From positions 98,351-162,350 of the forward strand of contig JAFRIE010000024.1 of NCBI GenBank assembly GCA_017432885.1: a stretch of DNA of 64,000 nucleotides. The letters run 5' to 3'. The notes beneath the pieces were generated by a model. It saw only the letters and a list, made by a program, of their open reading frames with translations. It searched no databases and had not been told where the DNA came from. Below are positions 35,834-44,740 of the stretch, piece by piece. The stretch is from Erysipelotrichaceae bacterium. Its GTDB lineage: Bacteria > Bacillota_I > Bacilli_A > Erysipelotrichales > Erysipelotrichaceae. Within the stretch, counting starts at the first letter, position 1. Each line of letters opens with the position of its first letter. The position numbers were made by a program, and so were the translations under genes.

Positions 35834-37021
35834 CTAAATGATCTCGATCTTGCTGTTGCGGAATCTGGCCGCATCCTTATCCTGGCACCAAGGTTCTTCG
35901 CTGTTCCGGAAAGGTCTTCTGCCTCTCCAGCAGCCGATATAACCGGCAACGAAATCCAGCGGAATGTGTTCCATCAACGGATGCATCCACAGAGCCTTTG
36001 CCTTAGGGACTCTGATGACTGTCGCGTTTTCCGGGAACAGGGATTCTTCCGCATCGGTAATGACGGCGACATGTTTCCGGATCGAGCACATGACCTTGAT
36101 CGTCTCCATTTCTCTGGAGAAGGCCGGAGAATCTTCGTTGGCGATGATGAACGTGCCGATATGATCCGAATCCTTGATGAAATAGTTGATGTGACACCAG
36201 TCTTCGGAATCGTCGTTTGTCGTAAGTCCGCCAAACGCTTCCACCATCTTCGCCGATCCGAAGAAGGCTGTCGCATAGTCTGGGCCATCACCGACGAAAT
36301 CCATGTTGTCGACGCCGTCTTCTTCCCATCTCTTTGCCAGATCAAAAGCCTGTTTCGACAGTCTGTCCATTACCGCTTCATCGTAGGAATCCACATACTC
36401 CAGCAGTCCGTCCCTGCACTTCTGCGCCTGTTCCGGCGTCAGCTGTTTCTTGATGCTGCTCATGTAGAAACCGTACATCATCAGCGAAAAGACCGATGAG
36501 TAGTAGGATGTTACATTCGGTGCCAGATCATAATCCGGCAGTGTCATTGGAACGACGTATTTGCAATTACCCGCAAGCTTGCCGTTCGGATTGGCGGTAA
36601 AGGCAACGCTGGTTCCGCCATGTTCATTGATACGGATGGCTGCCTCGTTCGGTCTGGCAGGCGAGCCAGAAATCGACACGACACAAAGCATGTTCCGATC
36701 CAGTGTCAGGGGATTCCATCCGCTGTAGGTATTGTGATAACGGGAGAATTCGATGTTCCGGTATGCTTTGGTCGGTGTTCCCGGAACCATTCCGGTCTTG
36801 GTCGATGTATCGGCGTTTTCGAAGATCGGCTTGGTAGCGATCGCCGCACAGTAGCTGTCTCCACAGCCGGTAATGAAGACGTTTCCTCCGCCCTTTACGA
36901 CCTCCGGCGGAACACATTTCTCGAAGAATTCAAACGTCTCGTTTTCCGCGATCGTATGTATGTCTTTTACGCTGTTTCTGATCTGTTCCAGAAGAGAACT
37001 CGTGTAATCCTTGTGATCCAT
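35834..37021 (-). CDS. SIS domain protein, copy A
   Basis: 395 residues with two SIS (sugar isomerase) halves, as in the isomerase part of GlmS, AgaS and the fructosamine-6-phosphate deglycase FrlB. First phosphate loop FITGCGDSYCAAIA, second CVVSISGSPARPNEA. The C-terminal half carries DYATAFFGSAKMVEAFGG and DDSEDWCHINYF, both repeated in SIS copy B. ATG 37021 has AAGGAGGGAGTT; an upstream extension in the open frame lacks support. Probably acts on a phosphorylated sugar adduct. Confidence 0.88.
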   Translation of the reverse strand: MDHKDYTSSLLEQIRNSVKDIHTIAENETFEFFEKCVPPEVVKGGGNVFITGCGDSYCAAIATKPIFENADTSTKTGMVPGTPTKAYRNIEFSRYHNTYSGWNPLTLDRNMLCVVSISGSPARPNEAAIRINEHGGTSVAFTANPNGKLAGNCKYVVPMTLPDYDLAPNVTSYYSSVFSLMMYGFYMSSIKKQLTPEQAQKCRDGLLEYVDSYDEAVMDRLSKQAFDLAKRWEEDGVDNMDFVGDGPDYATAFFGSAKMVEAFGGLTTNDDSEDWCHINYFIKDSDHIGTFIIANEDSPAFSREMETIKVMCSIRKHVAVITDAEESLFPENATVIRVPKAKALWMHPLMEHIPLDFVAGYIGCWRGRRPFRNSEEPWCQDKDAARFRNSKIEII

Positions 37022-37031
37022 AACTCCCTCC

Positions 37032-37439
37032 TTATTCTCCTGCCACGCAGACGCAGAAGCTGCTCTCACGAGGCCCGTCATATTCCGCAAAGTAAACATC
37101 TTCTCTGCCTTCACACAGAAGCTTTCCGTCCTTCAGGATCATCGATACGGACGATCCGAACAGACAGTTCTTAATATGTCCCGCGCCGTTTTCCGGCGAT
37201 TCCTGCTGATAGAAATTGATTCTGGCAGGAACGATCCTTCTCATTTCCCTGACAATATCGTCCAGTGCTTCCGGACTTCCGGAAACCGATTTAAAGATCC
37301 CTGCCGTAGAATCAACTGTTTCAACAACAACGATCCCGTTTCTGATCCCGCTATCTTCGACTGTCTTGCAGATCTCGGCGCTAATGTTCTGCATGGAATC
37401 TCTGCCTGTGCTTATCTTGTATTCTTTCGTATATACCAT
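37032..37439 (-). CDS. YjbQ family protein (UPF0047), copy B, divergent
   Basis: 135 residues, related to copy A over its length (GAGHIKNCLFGSSVSM; FAEYDGPRESSFCV; ends GE). The first histidine motif is changed: DSTAG instead of HTTAG, so one conserved His is lost while GHIK is kept. This looks like a specialised partner of copy A. SD AAGGAGCAGGAC before ATG 37439. It precedes SIS copy A by 10 bp. Confidence 0.85.
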   Translation of the reverse strand: MVYTKEYKISTGRDSMQNISAEICKTVEDSGIRNGIVVVETVDSTAGIFKSVSGSPEALDDIVREMRRIVPARINFYQQESPENGAGHIKNCLFGSSVSMILKDGKLLCEGREDVYFAEYDGPRESSFCVCVAGE

Positions 37440-37449
37440 GTCCTGCTCC

Positions 37450-38595
37450 TTAAATGATGACGATCTCCGTGCCGTTCTTCAGACGGGACTTGCTCAGATC
37501 GCTGCTGTATCTTTCATCGTCCTTTCTAAAAGAAGGAACACCCTTGATGGCGGCGATGTATCCCGCAACCATGTCGAAAGGAATGTGCTGAACCAGCGGA
37601 TTCATCCAGAAATACTTCGGTGTCGGGGTCGTAAAGACTTCCATCCTTTCCGGGAATTCTTCTTTCTGTCCGTCACTGATGATCATGCAGGGACTGCCGA
37701 TGATCTTAATTGCGTTGATCGATTCCAGAACTCTGCCGAAGGATGGCGTCGACTTGTTTGTGACGACGACTCGACCGATCCTTTCCGGCTCTGCCAGGAA
37801 GAAGTTGATATGGCACCAGTCTTCGGAATCGTCGTAGGTCGTATAGCCGCCGAAGGCTTCAATGACCTTGGCCGAACCGAAGAAGGCCGTCGCATAATCG
37901 CCGTAGTCGCCGATGAAGTCCTCTGCCTTGAGATCTTTCCACTTCGTAGCGATCGCAAAGGCGCGCTCTTCGAATTCCTCGTTCTTCTTCTGGCATTCCG
38001 TTACGAAATTCAGAAGTTCCTTGTTCATGTCATCATAGACCAGCGGACTGATCGTGTTTCTGACTCGGCCGATCCTTAAGGCGATCATAAACAGCGCCAG
38101 CATCGAAGCATTATAGGTTGTCAGTCCCGGCTGATATTCGCCATCCGCAGGGAGCCCTACATGAATCAGATAGCGGCATTCCTTGGCCAGAGGAGAATCC
38201 GGATTGTTTGTGATGGCGATCGTATTGGCACCGTATTTCGAAGCTCTTCTGGCACATTCTATGACTCTGGAGGCGGTTCCTGAATAGGAAATCAGGATCA
38301 CCAGCGGTGTGTTTGGCGAATAGCCCAGATTCTTGTTGCTGAGGAAACGGGAAAACTCGATCGCTCTTACCGCATTCGTTTCGATCCCGGTGATACTTTC
38401 AAAAGCCGGTTTTGCGGCGATTCCCGCCAGCCAGCTGTCTCCGCATCCGGATATAAATATCTTCTGAACATCCCAGATCTCCTTCACCGGAAGATTCTTC
38501 ACCTGAGGCAGTACATTCTGATAGACGATATTTACATATTCTTCCATCCGTCTTGCCTGACGAAGAAGGGAATCATCATAATCGTTTCTATTCAT
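37450..38595 (-). CDS. SIS domain protein, copy B
   Basis: 381 residues. Loops FISGCGDSWLAGIAAKP and LISYSGTASRVIECA; DYATAFFGSAKVIEAFGG and DDSEDWCHINFF match copy A. Same AgaS/FrlB-like fold, expected to isomerise or cleave a phosphosugar adduct. Overlaps the end of the PfkB gene by 8 bp. Copies A and B are clearly homologous but diverged, so an old duplication. Confidence 0.88.
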   Translation of the reverse strand: MNRNDYDDSLLRQARRMEEYVNIVYQNVLPQVKNLPVKEIWDVQKIFISGCGDSWLAGIAAKPAFESITGIETNAVRAIEFSRFLSNKNLGYSPNTPLVILISYSGTASRVIECARRASKYGANTIAITNNPDSPLAKECRYLIHVGLPADGEYQPGLTTYNASMLALFMIALRIGRVRNTISPLVYDDMNKELLNFVTECQKKNEEFEERAFAIATKWKDLKAEDFIGDYGDYATAFFGSAKVIEAFGGYTTYDDSEDWCHINFFLAEPERIGRVVVTNKSTPSFGRVLESINAIKIIGSPCMIISDGQKEEFPERMEVFTTPTPKYFWMNPLVQHIPFDMVAGYIAAIKGVPSFRKDDERYSSDLSKSRLKNGTEIVII

Positions 38596-39604
38596 TTCTC
38601 TGTCCTTTCAATTTATCGTAGATCTCTTTCGCAGTCTTAAGCATCTCTTCCCTGATTTCCTGACTCATGTCCAGGAACGGGCCATACTGTCTGACGTTGT
38701 AGGAAGCGACGACGTTGCCGATGACACAGGTCATCAGCGGATCATAGCCTTCGCACCATGCCCACAGCACTGCACCGGTAGAAGAGTTGCCGCAGCCGGT
38801 CGGGTCGATCTCTTTTTCTTTTTCAACAGTACTGATCATCGGAACGAAATATTCTTTTCCCTCCGCGATCATATATGCGCCGTCCGTACCGACACGGTAG
38901 TAAACCGGCAGATCCAGCGCTTTCAATAGAGGCAGGATCTCTTCATCTGTATTTGCCTCAAATATGATGGAACATTCGTTGCGGTTGATCGACAGGATAT
39001 CGACGGCACGAAGATAGTGTTTCAGACCTTCGATACCTCCTTCGACATATTTCTGATGGGCGATCTCGACACTGGTGGCCGGAATCTCCCACATGATCTG
39101 ACAGCCGTTCTTTTTATGTTCCATCAGCAGCTCGCTGTTTTCATCCGTCAGTGCCTGGCTGGTATAAATGCCCTTGGCATCATCCATGAAAGGAACGACA
39201 TCTTCGCAGTTCAGCGCCTGTTTCGCTCTTTCTTCCGGATCTTCTTCACCAAGGAAGACCAGGCCTGATTTTCTCATCTCTGCGAGCTGTTCATCCGTAT
39301 ATTTCTTTCCGTAGATGGAATACTCGATATAACTTCCATCCGGGAAATACTTCAGATCGTTGAACATCGTCTTTTCCAGTCTGACAAACAGACCTTCTCT
39401 GGAGCAGTGATTCTTTTCAAACCACGCACCATAAAAGTCATCAAAGTCTTTGCCTACCGATGACAGGAACAGACAGTCGTCGGTACACATCCGCAATGCC
39501 GTATATGCGTAGAAACCACCTCCTCCCATGATCTTATCTTTCACTCTTCCGTCAAGAAACAACAACCTATTGGTAATGGTAGCTCCGTCAGCAATGTACT
39601 TCAT
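38588..39604 (-). CDS. PfkB-family protein with altered catalytic motif
   Basis: 338 residues. PfkB fold: early GGGGFYAYTALRM, ending DPTGCGNSSTGAVLW. In active PfkB kinases this last motif reads GAGD with the Asp as catalytic base; here it is GCGN, with N273 at that place. The rest of the anion hole (TG.G) is kept. It may be a kinase that uses another base, a substrate-binding protein, or inactive. Between the nucleoside ABC permease and the SIS genes. Confidence 0.85.
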   Translation of the reverse strand: MKYIADGATITNRLLFLDGRVKDKIMGGGGFYAYTALRMCTDDCLFLSSVGKDFDDFYGAWFEKNHCSREGLFVRLEKTMFNDLKYFPDGSYIEYSIYGKKYTDEQLAEMRKSGLVFLGEEDPEERAKQALNCEDVVPFMDDAKGIYTSQALTDENSELLMEHKKNGCQIMWEIPATSVEIAHQKYVEGGIEGLKHYLRAVDILSINRNECSIIFEANTDEEILPLLKALDLPVYYRVGTDGAYMIAEGKEYFVPMISTVEKEKEIDPTGCGNSSTGAVLWAWCEGYDPLMTCVIGNVVASYNVRQYGPFLDMSQEIREEMLKTAKEIYDKLKGQRNE

Positions 39605-39653
39605 ACACGAACCTTTCTTTGATGACTATTTATGATGATTGAATTATTGATGA

Positions 39654-40631
39654 TTATTCTGTTTTAACTTCTTTCTCAGCTTTCTTTTTATCGTCTTTTG
39701 CCTTTCCGCCGAACTTTTCTTTTCTCAGTTCAGCACTGCCGGTAATACAAAGACCAATGATGGTAACGATGTACGGAAGCATGTTGGCGAACTGATACTG
39801 AAGCTGAAGCATCTGCAGCTGGTTTGCCAGAACCTGCGATACCGCAAACATCAAGGCATACAGCAGACCGAACAGAGGTCTTCCTAAAGCCAGGTTGGAA
39901 GCGGCAATACCGATGAAGCCACGTCCGGATACCATGTTCTTGGTAAAGAAGGAAACGTTGGCCATCGACATGTATTCGCCGGCAATACCGGCAAACAGTC
40001 CGGAAAGTACCAGGGCGATCATCTTTGTTTTCTTGACGTCGATACCGAGAGATTCGGCAGCTTCCGGGCTCCGTCCGACCGAACGGATTCTTAATCCAAG
40101 TCTGCTCTTGTAGACGATGAAGTGGGCTACAAAGACTGAGATGATCGCAATGTAGGTGACCAGGCTCTGTCCGGTAAAGATCGTGCCGATGATCGGGATC
40201 TTGTTGATCAGCGGAATATTGACGATCGGATACGTAAAGGACGGAATCGTCGAAGAGTCGGATTTTCTTCCGATCAGAACGAACAACATGAAGATCGTAA
40301 AGAAACTCACGAAGTTGTTTACGGCGATGCCCAGCAGCGTATCGTAGGTGTCCAGATAAATGTTGAAGAAGCCGTAGAACAGGGCGATTGCCAGGCTGGC
40401 TAGCAGACCGATGATGATACCGCCTGCCAGGGATTTCGCATAGGATGTACCCAGGTTTCCGGCAAAGGCCGCCAGAAGCATCATACCTTCATAGGTGATC
40501 GTCTGGACGTTTGCCTGTTTACCGATGCAGGCAGCCATGGCACACAGAATCAAAGGAGTGGAAACTCGAACGACTGAATTCAGGAAGTTTGCGCTGAATA
40601 TCAGCGGCAGAAGTCTACTAATAATACTCAT
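39654..40631 (-). CDS. BMP-type nucleoside ABC transporter permease (NupQ-like)
   Basis: 325 residues, about nine membrane segments, BPD_transp_2 family. EAA-like loop GRSPEAAESLGIDVKKTKM. Equivalent to NupQ/YufQ of guanosine/nucleoside importers. Ends in a Lys/Glu-rich tail. Eleven bp after its partner permease. Confidence 0.9.
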   Translation of the reverse strand: MSIISRLLPLIFSANFLNSVVRVSTPLILCAMAACIGKQANVQTITYEGMMLLAAFAGNLGTSYAKSLAGGIIIGLLASLAIALFYGFFNIYLDTYDTLLGIAVNNFVSFFTIFMLFVLIGRKSDSSTIPSFTYPIVNIPLINKIPIIGTIFTGQSLVTYIAIISVFVAHFIVYKSRLGLRIRSVGRSPEAAESLGIDVKKTKMIALVLSGLFAGIAGEYMSMANVSFFTKNMVSGRGFIGIAASNLALGRPLFGLLYALMFAVSQVLANQLQMLQLQYQFANMLPYIVTIIGLCITGSAELRKEKFGGKAKDDKKKAEKEVKTE

Positions 40632-40642
40632 CTCTTTCCCTC

Positions 40643-41767
40643 CTATCCATTATTCTCGGCGAGCTCTTTTTCTTTCAGCTCCGCCTGTTTCTTCGCATTG
40701 GCGATAATCGCCTTCTTTTCCGGTTTCGACAGCAGACCCTTTGCAGCGATCATGATGATGACGACCTGCTGAACGACGTTGGCGATTTCAATTGGAATAT
40801 TCGAAGTCATGTTCAGGATATCGGCTGAAGTACGGATGTAAGCCAGGAAGGCAGCACCCGGGATACAGAACAGCGGATTGTTGTTGGCGAGGATAGCGAT
40901 CATAATGCCGTCCCAGCCGTAGCCGATCGAACCTTCCCATTCCATTCTTCGATAGTAACCGTTGATTTCGGAAGTGGCACCGATACCGCAGAAGATCGCG
41001 GCAATCAGAGAACCGATAACAATGACCTTACCGACATTGATGCCGGAGAACTTCGCGAAGTTCGGGTTCTGACCGACCGTTCTGGCTTCATAACCGAAGT
41101 TGGTCTTGTAAATGATGAACCAGCCGACTACGCAGCAGATGATACCGATGATGATACCGAGATGCAGCTTCTGACCGCTGACGTTCGCGATGATCGGCAG
41201 CTTGGCGGATTCCTGAATCAGCTTGGTGGCTTCCTTGGAGAAGCCCGGTTCTTTCAGAGGCCCGCAGATCAGATAGTTGCCCAGCAGGTTGATAATATAG
41301 TTCAGCATCAGCGAAGATACGACGATGTTCGCGTTGAACTTCAGTTCCAGAACTGCCGGAATCAGCAGAACGATGATCGATCCAAGACATCCGGCGATGG
41401 CTGCCGCAATGAAATGCAGCGGTGCCGGAGCAAATCCTTCAATGACACTGATGACGGACGATGACAGAGCGGCTGCATAGAAGGCAGTCTCTACCGCCAG
41501 GTTCGCCGTGTTTGCCGAGAAGAGGATACATACCGCTACCGAGGTAAACAGCAACGGGCTCATCTTCAGCAGCATCAGACAGAATCTGCTTGGTGAAGTC
41601 AACGGAGCGATCATGAATGTCACGATGTCCTGGAACGGCTGCTTACTACTGATGAAAATCAGCAGGAAGCAGAACAGCAGTGAAATAACGATAGCCAGAG
41701 CAGTACGTATCAGACTGAAACGTTTCTCAATCTGGGTCGTTGATATGTATTTTTCTTTTTTCTTCAT
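40643..41767 (-). CDS. BMP-type nucleoside ABC transporter permease (NupP-like)
   Basis: 374 residues, about ten membrane segments, BPD_transp_2 family. Loop EARTVGQNPNFAKFSGINVGK and MEWEGSIGYGWDGIMIAILANNNP are typical of NupP/YufP. Partner of the next permease in the nucleoside-type importer. Confidence 0.9.
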   Translation of the reverse strand: MKKKEKYISTTQIEKRFSLIRTALAIVISLLFCFLLIFISSKQPFQDIVTFMIAPLTSPSRFCLMLLKMSPLLFTSVAVCILFSANTANLAVETAFYAAALSSSVISVIEGFAPAPLHFIAAAIAGCLGSIIVLLIPAVLELKFNANIVVSSLMLNYIINLLGNYLICGPLKEPGFSKEATKLIQESAKLPIIANVSGQKLHLGIIIGIICCVVGWFIIYKTNFGYEARTVGQNPNFAKFSGINVGKVIVIGSLIAAIFCGIGATSEINGYYRRMEWEGSIGYGWDGIMIAILANNNPLFCIPGAAFLAYIRTSADILNMTSNIPIEIANVVQQVVIIMIAAKGLLSKPEKKAIIANAKKQAELKEKELAENNG

Positions 41768-41778
41768 ACTGCTACCCC

Positions 41779-43362
41779 CTAGTTGTATATGACCTGAGCG
41801 ATTTCTTCATCGCTCATTCTCTTGACGCCCAGCATGTATTCGCCCAGAACGCTTGGTGTAACGCCTTTCAGATCCCTGAAATAGGCTGCAATCTGTCCGT
41901 CATACATGACGATGATGCTGTCGGAGACGTTGATCAGCTCATTCAAGTCGGCAGAGAACAGCAGGACTGCCGAATTCTCCTTGTCTCTCAGATTGACGAT
42001 CTTGCGTCTGATCAGATCGGTAGCACCGACGTCGATGCCTCTTGTCGGATGGCTGGCAACCAGCAGTCTTGGTGTTGAGGAGAATTCTCTTGCCGCAACG
42101 ACTTTTTGAACGTTACCGCCGGAAAGCGTTTTGACCAGAGCATCCGGTCCGTCGCATTTGACGACGAAATCCTTGATCAGTTCTTTCGTCTTTTCAGTGA
42201 TTTCTTTATGATTCAGTATTCCCCGTCTGGAATAAGGTTCATTGAAATAACGGTCTGCCATCACGTTCTCTTCGATCGACTGGTTTCTGGAAGCGCCGTA
42301 GATCGTACGGTCTTCATGCATCATGGAGACATCCATGGCTCTGATCTTGTCGATACCCTTGTTGGCAATGGACTTGCCGTCGATCGTGACCTCACCTTTC
42401 TGCAGGGAAATCAGACCGCAGATCGTATCGGACAGTTCACTCTGACCGTTGCCTTCAACACCGGCAACACCCAGGATCTCACCTTCACGGACATCGAACG
42501 AAACGCCGTTCAGGTTCTTTACGCCGTACTTGTCGACGTGTTCCAGGTTTCTGACACTCAATACCGTCTTACCCGGCTTGGCCGGATCTTTTCCGATTTC
42601 CAGGTCGACATCTCTTCCGACCATCATTCTTGAAATATCTTCGATTTCTACATCTTCGATATTTGCCTGACCTGTCACTTCACCGAGTCTCAGCACGGTG
42701 ATGCGGTCGCAGATCTGTTTGACTTCCTGCAGCTTATGGCTGATGAAGACAATAGTAAAGCCCTGTTTCTTCAGGTTAATCAGCTGAACGAACAGCTCTT
42801 CCGTTTCCTGCGGCGTCAGAACGGCCGTCGGCTCGTCCAGGATCAGGATCTTAACGCCACGAAGCAGCACTTTCAATATTTCAACTCTTTGTCTATAACC
42901 AACAGACAGGTCCTTGATCAGCGCATTGGGATCAACAGGCAGGTTGAATTTTGCTGCCGTTTCCTTTGTAAGTTCGATCGCTTTCTTCTTGTCGAAAACG
43001 ATGCCCTTTACCGGCTCGGCACCAAGAACCATGTTCTCGGCAACCGACAGGTCATCCACCAGCATGAAGTGCTGATGCACCATACCGATACCCAGTTCAA
43101 GCGCATGGGTAGGATCCGTTATCTGTACTTCTTTGCCTTCATATAAAATACGTCCCTCTTCCGGCGATTCATGACCGAACAGGACCTTCATCAGCGTCGT
43201 TTTACCGGCGCCGTTTTCTCCGACAAGACCGTGGATCTCGCCTCTTCTGAGTTCCAGATTGATACCCTTGTTAGCAATAAAACCATTACTGTATATCTTG
43301 GTGATGTTCTCCATTTTCAGGATGACATCGTTGTTTAAATTTCTGTTCTCTTCATTAGTCAT
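41779..43362 (-). CDS. BMP-type nucleoside ABC transporter ATPase (NupO-like, two ABC domains)
   Basis: 527 residues with two ABC domains in tandem, as in NupO/YufO and RbsA. Domain 1: GENGAGKTT, VGYRQRVEILKVL, ILILDEPTAVLTPQE. Domain 2: Walker A replaced by the usual variant GVEGNGQSE, signature LSGGNVQKVVAARE, and SHPTRGIDVGA. ATG 43362 has CGGAGAAAG; the longer frame upstream runs through the terminator and is rejected. Confidence 0.93.
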   Translation of the reverse strand: MTNEENRNLNNDVILKMENITKIYSNGFIANKGINLELRRGEIHGLVGENGAGKTTLMKVLFGHESPEEGRILYEGKEVQITDPTHALELGIGMVHQHFMLVDDLSVAENMVLGAEPVKGIVFDKKKAIELTKETAAKFNLPVDPNALIKDLSVGYRQRVEILKVLLRGVKILILDEPTAVLTPQETEELFVQLINLKKQGFTIVFISHKLQEVKQICDRITVLRLGEVTGQANIEDVEIEDISRMMVGRDVDLEIGKDPAKPGKTVLSVRNLEHVDKYGVKNLNGVSFDVREGEILGVAGVEGNGQSELSDTICGLISLQKGEVTIDGKSIANKGIDKIRAMDVSMMHEDRTIYGASRNQSIEENVMADRYFNEPYSRRGILNHKEITEKTKELIKDFVVKCDGPDALVKTLSGGNVQKVVAAREFSSTPRLLVASHPTRGIDVGATDLIRRKIVNLRDKENSAVLLFSADLNELINVSDSIIVMYDGQIAAYFRDLKGVTPSVLGEYMLGVKRMSDEEIAQVIYN

Positions 43363-43386
43363 ATTCTTTCTCCGAATACGTGTTAA

Positions 43387-43425
43387 ATAAAAACAAGATA
43401 GCCAGTGATATGACTGGCTATCTTG
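43387..43425 (-). terminator. Terminator between the BMP lipoprotein gene and the ATPase gene
   Basis: Perfect 13-bp stem CAAGATAGCCAGT with its complement (43394-43406, 43413-43425), 6-nt loop, and on the minus strand TTTTTATTT. It is inside the operon and should cut down ATPase/permease/enzyme expression relative to the binding protein. Confidence 0.88.
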
Positions 43426-43446
43426 CATAGTAAAATCTCTGAACGA

Positions 43447-44598
43447 TTACTGAGCTGGCTCAGCCTTAGCTAATTCAGCGTCGATGTAATCCTGAGTAGC
43501 ACCTACTGCTGTACCTACTTCGATTTCGCCCTTGAGCAGCTTAGCAACGATTTCCTGATACTGAGCGTATACTTCAGGCATGCCTTCCTTGACTGTCTTG
43601 TTGAAGACATCCGTTTCAAGCATCTCGAGGTAGCCGGTATCGAAGTCGAAGCTGTTGTTGACGCCCCAAACGACTGTGCCGTCATAGATGGACTTCAGAC
43701 CGTCATAGATAGCGTAACCGAACTGTTTTACAGCGGAAGATACCGTGTATTCAGCCTGTTCCGGATGGCTGATTGCCAGCTGGCCGGAGTGGTCGGTATC
43801 AACACCGAACGCATACTTCTGCATTGTGTAAGCAGCATCACAGACACCGAAGGAAGCAGGTGCGCAAACACCGAAGACGATGTCAGCACCGGCGTTGTAC
43901 TGGTCGATAGCGAGCTCTTTTGCCAGAGCGGTATTCTGCCAGTCACCAACGTAAGCGTACTTAACAGCGATTTCAGGATCTACATAATGAGCACCCTGGA
44001 TGTAGCCGATAAGGAAGTCATCGATAGCAGTAACATGTCCGCCACCTACGAAGCCCAGAACCTTGTCCGGATTTGTCAGACCTAAGCCGGATTCAGTCAT
44101 CAGACCGCCAAGAGCGCCTGCTGCGAATGCCAGAGTATTCTGCTTGCAAAGGTAAGAAGAAACGTTCTTCTTGAGCTCTGGATACTGATCGAAGTTGATC
44201 GTGCAGTCGAAAGCCATGAACTTGATGTCAGGGAAATCCAGACCGGCCTGTTCAACGTATTCTTCCAGATTCCAGTAACCGGTAATGACTACATCGTATT
44301 TGCCAGAGCTGCAGAGTTCTGTCAGCTGAGCAGCGATACGGCTGTCATCATTGTTTAACTCGAATGTTTCAACGGTAGAACCTGTTTCAGCACAGAACTT
44401 GTCGATACCTTCTTTAACGAGGTCTTCGCAAGACAGGCTGCCCAGCGACTGAGAAACGAACTGTAAGATTCTGAGAGGTTTGCCTGTCAGATCAGCTGGT
44501 TCGTCTGTAGGAGCAGGTGCAGGTTCTTCTTTGCTGCCGCAGCCAGCCAGTGTGAGAACCATCAGGACTGCCAGCAGCACTGCTAAAAGTTTTTTCAT
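43447..44598 (-). CDS. BMP family nucleoside-binding lipoprotein
   Basis: 383 residues. Lipoprotein signal with lipobox LAGC (C20) and an acidic/Pro linker. The mature protein is of the BMP/PnrA/NupN group that binds nucleosides (GGLMTESGLGLTN; GADIVFGVCAPASFGVCDAA; DTDHSGQ). It would supply the importer encoded downstream. ATG 44598 chosen for AAGGAGAAAAT. Confidence 0.92.
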   Translation of the reverse strand: MKKLLAVLLAVLMVLTLAGCGSKEEPAPAPTDEPADLTGKPLRILQFVSQSLGSLSCEDLVKEGIDKFCAETGSTVETFELNNDDSRIAAQLTELCSSGKYDVVITGYWNLEEYVEQAGLDFPDIKFMAFDCTINFDQYPELKKNVSSYLCKQNTLAFAAGALGGLMTESGLGLTNPDKVLGFVGGGHVTAIDDFLIGYIQGAHYVDPEIAVKYAYVGDWQNTALAKELAIDQYNAGADIVFGVCAPASFGVCDAAYTMQKYAFGVDTDHSGQLAISHPEQAEYTVSSAVKQFGYAIYDGLKSIYDGTVVWGVNNSFDFDTGYLEMLETDVFNKTVKEGMPEVYAQYQEIVAKLLKGEIEVGTAVGATQDYIDAELAKAEPAQ

Positions 44599-44699
44599 AT
44601 TTTCTCCTTCTTTGATCATCAACACTCCTTGTCACAGTATATGTAGATCACCCTTTCTTTTTTGCCCCTTCTTGTTAGACCGGAGAGCATGCACAAATG

Positions 44700-44713
44700 T
44701 GTTAGCGCTTTCA
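44700..44713 (-). promoter_or_regulatory. cre site (CcpA operator)
   Basis: TGAAAGCGCTAACA on the minus strand matches the cre consensus TGWAANCGNTNWCA at every position. It begins at the last base of the -10 of the operon, a place where CcpA binding represses. Confidence 0.85.
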
Positions 44714-44740
44714 GTATGGGATAAAAAAATATGTTTTCAA
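44713..44740 (-). promoter_or_regulatory. Promoter of the 13-gene operon
   Basis: TTGAAA (44735-44740 on the complementary strand), 16-nt spacer, CATACT (44713-44718). The cre site overlaps its end. Confidence 0.55.

Noticed and set aside
37216..38079. 287-codon plus-strand ORF across the YjbQ-B and SIS-B genes
   Set aside because: Antisense shadow; crosses a gene boundary.
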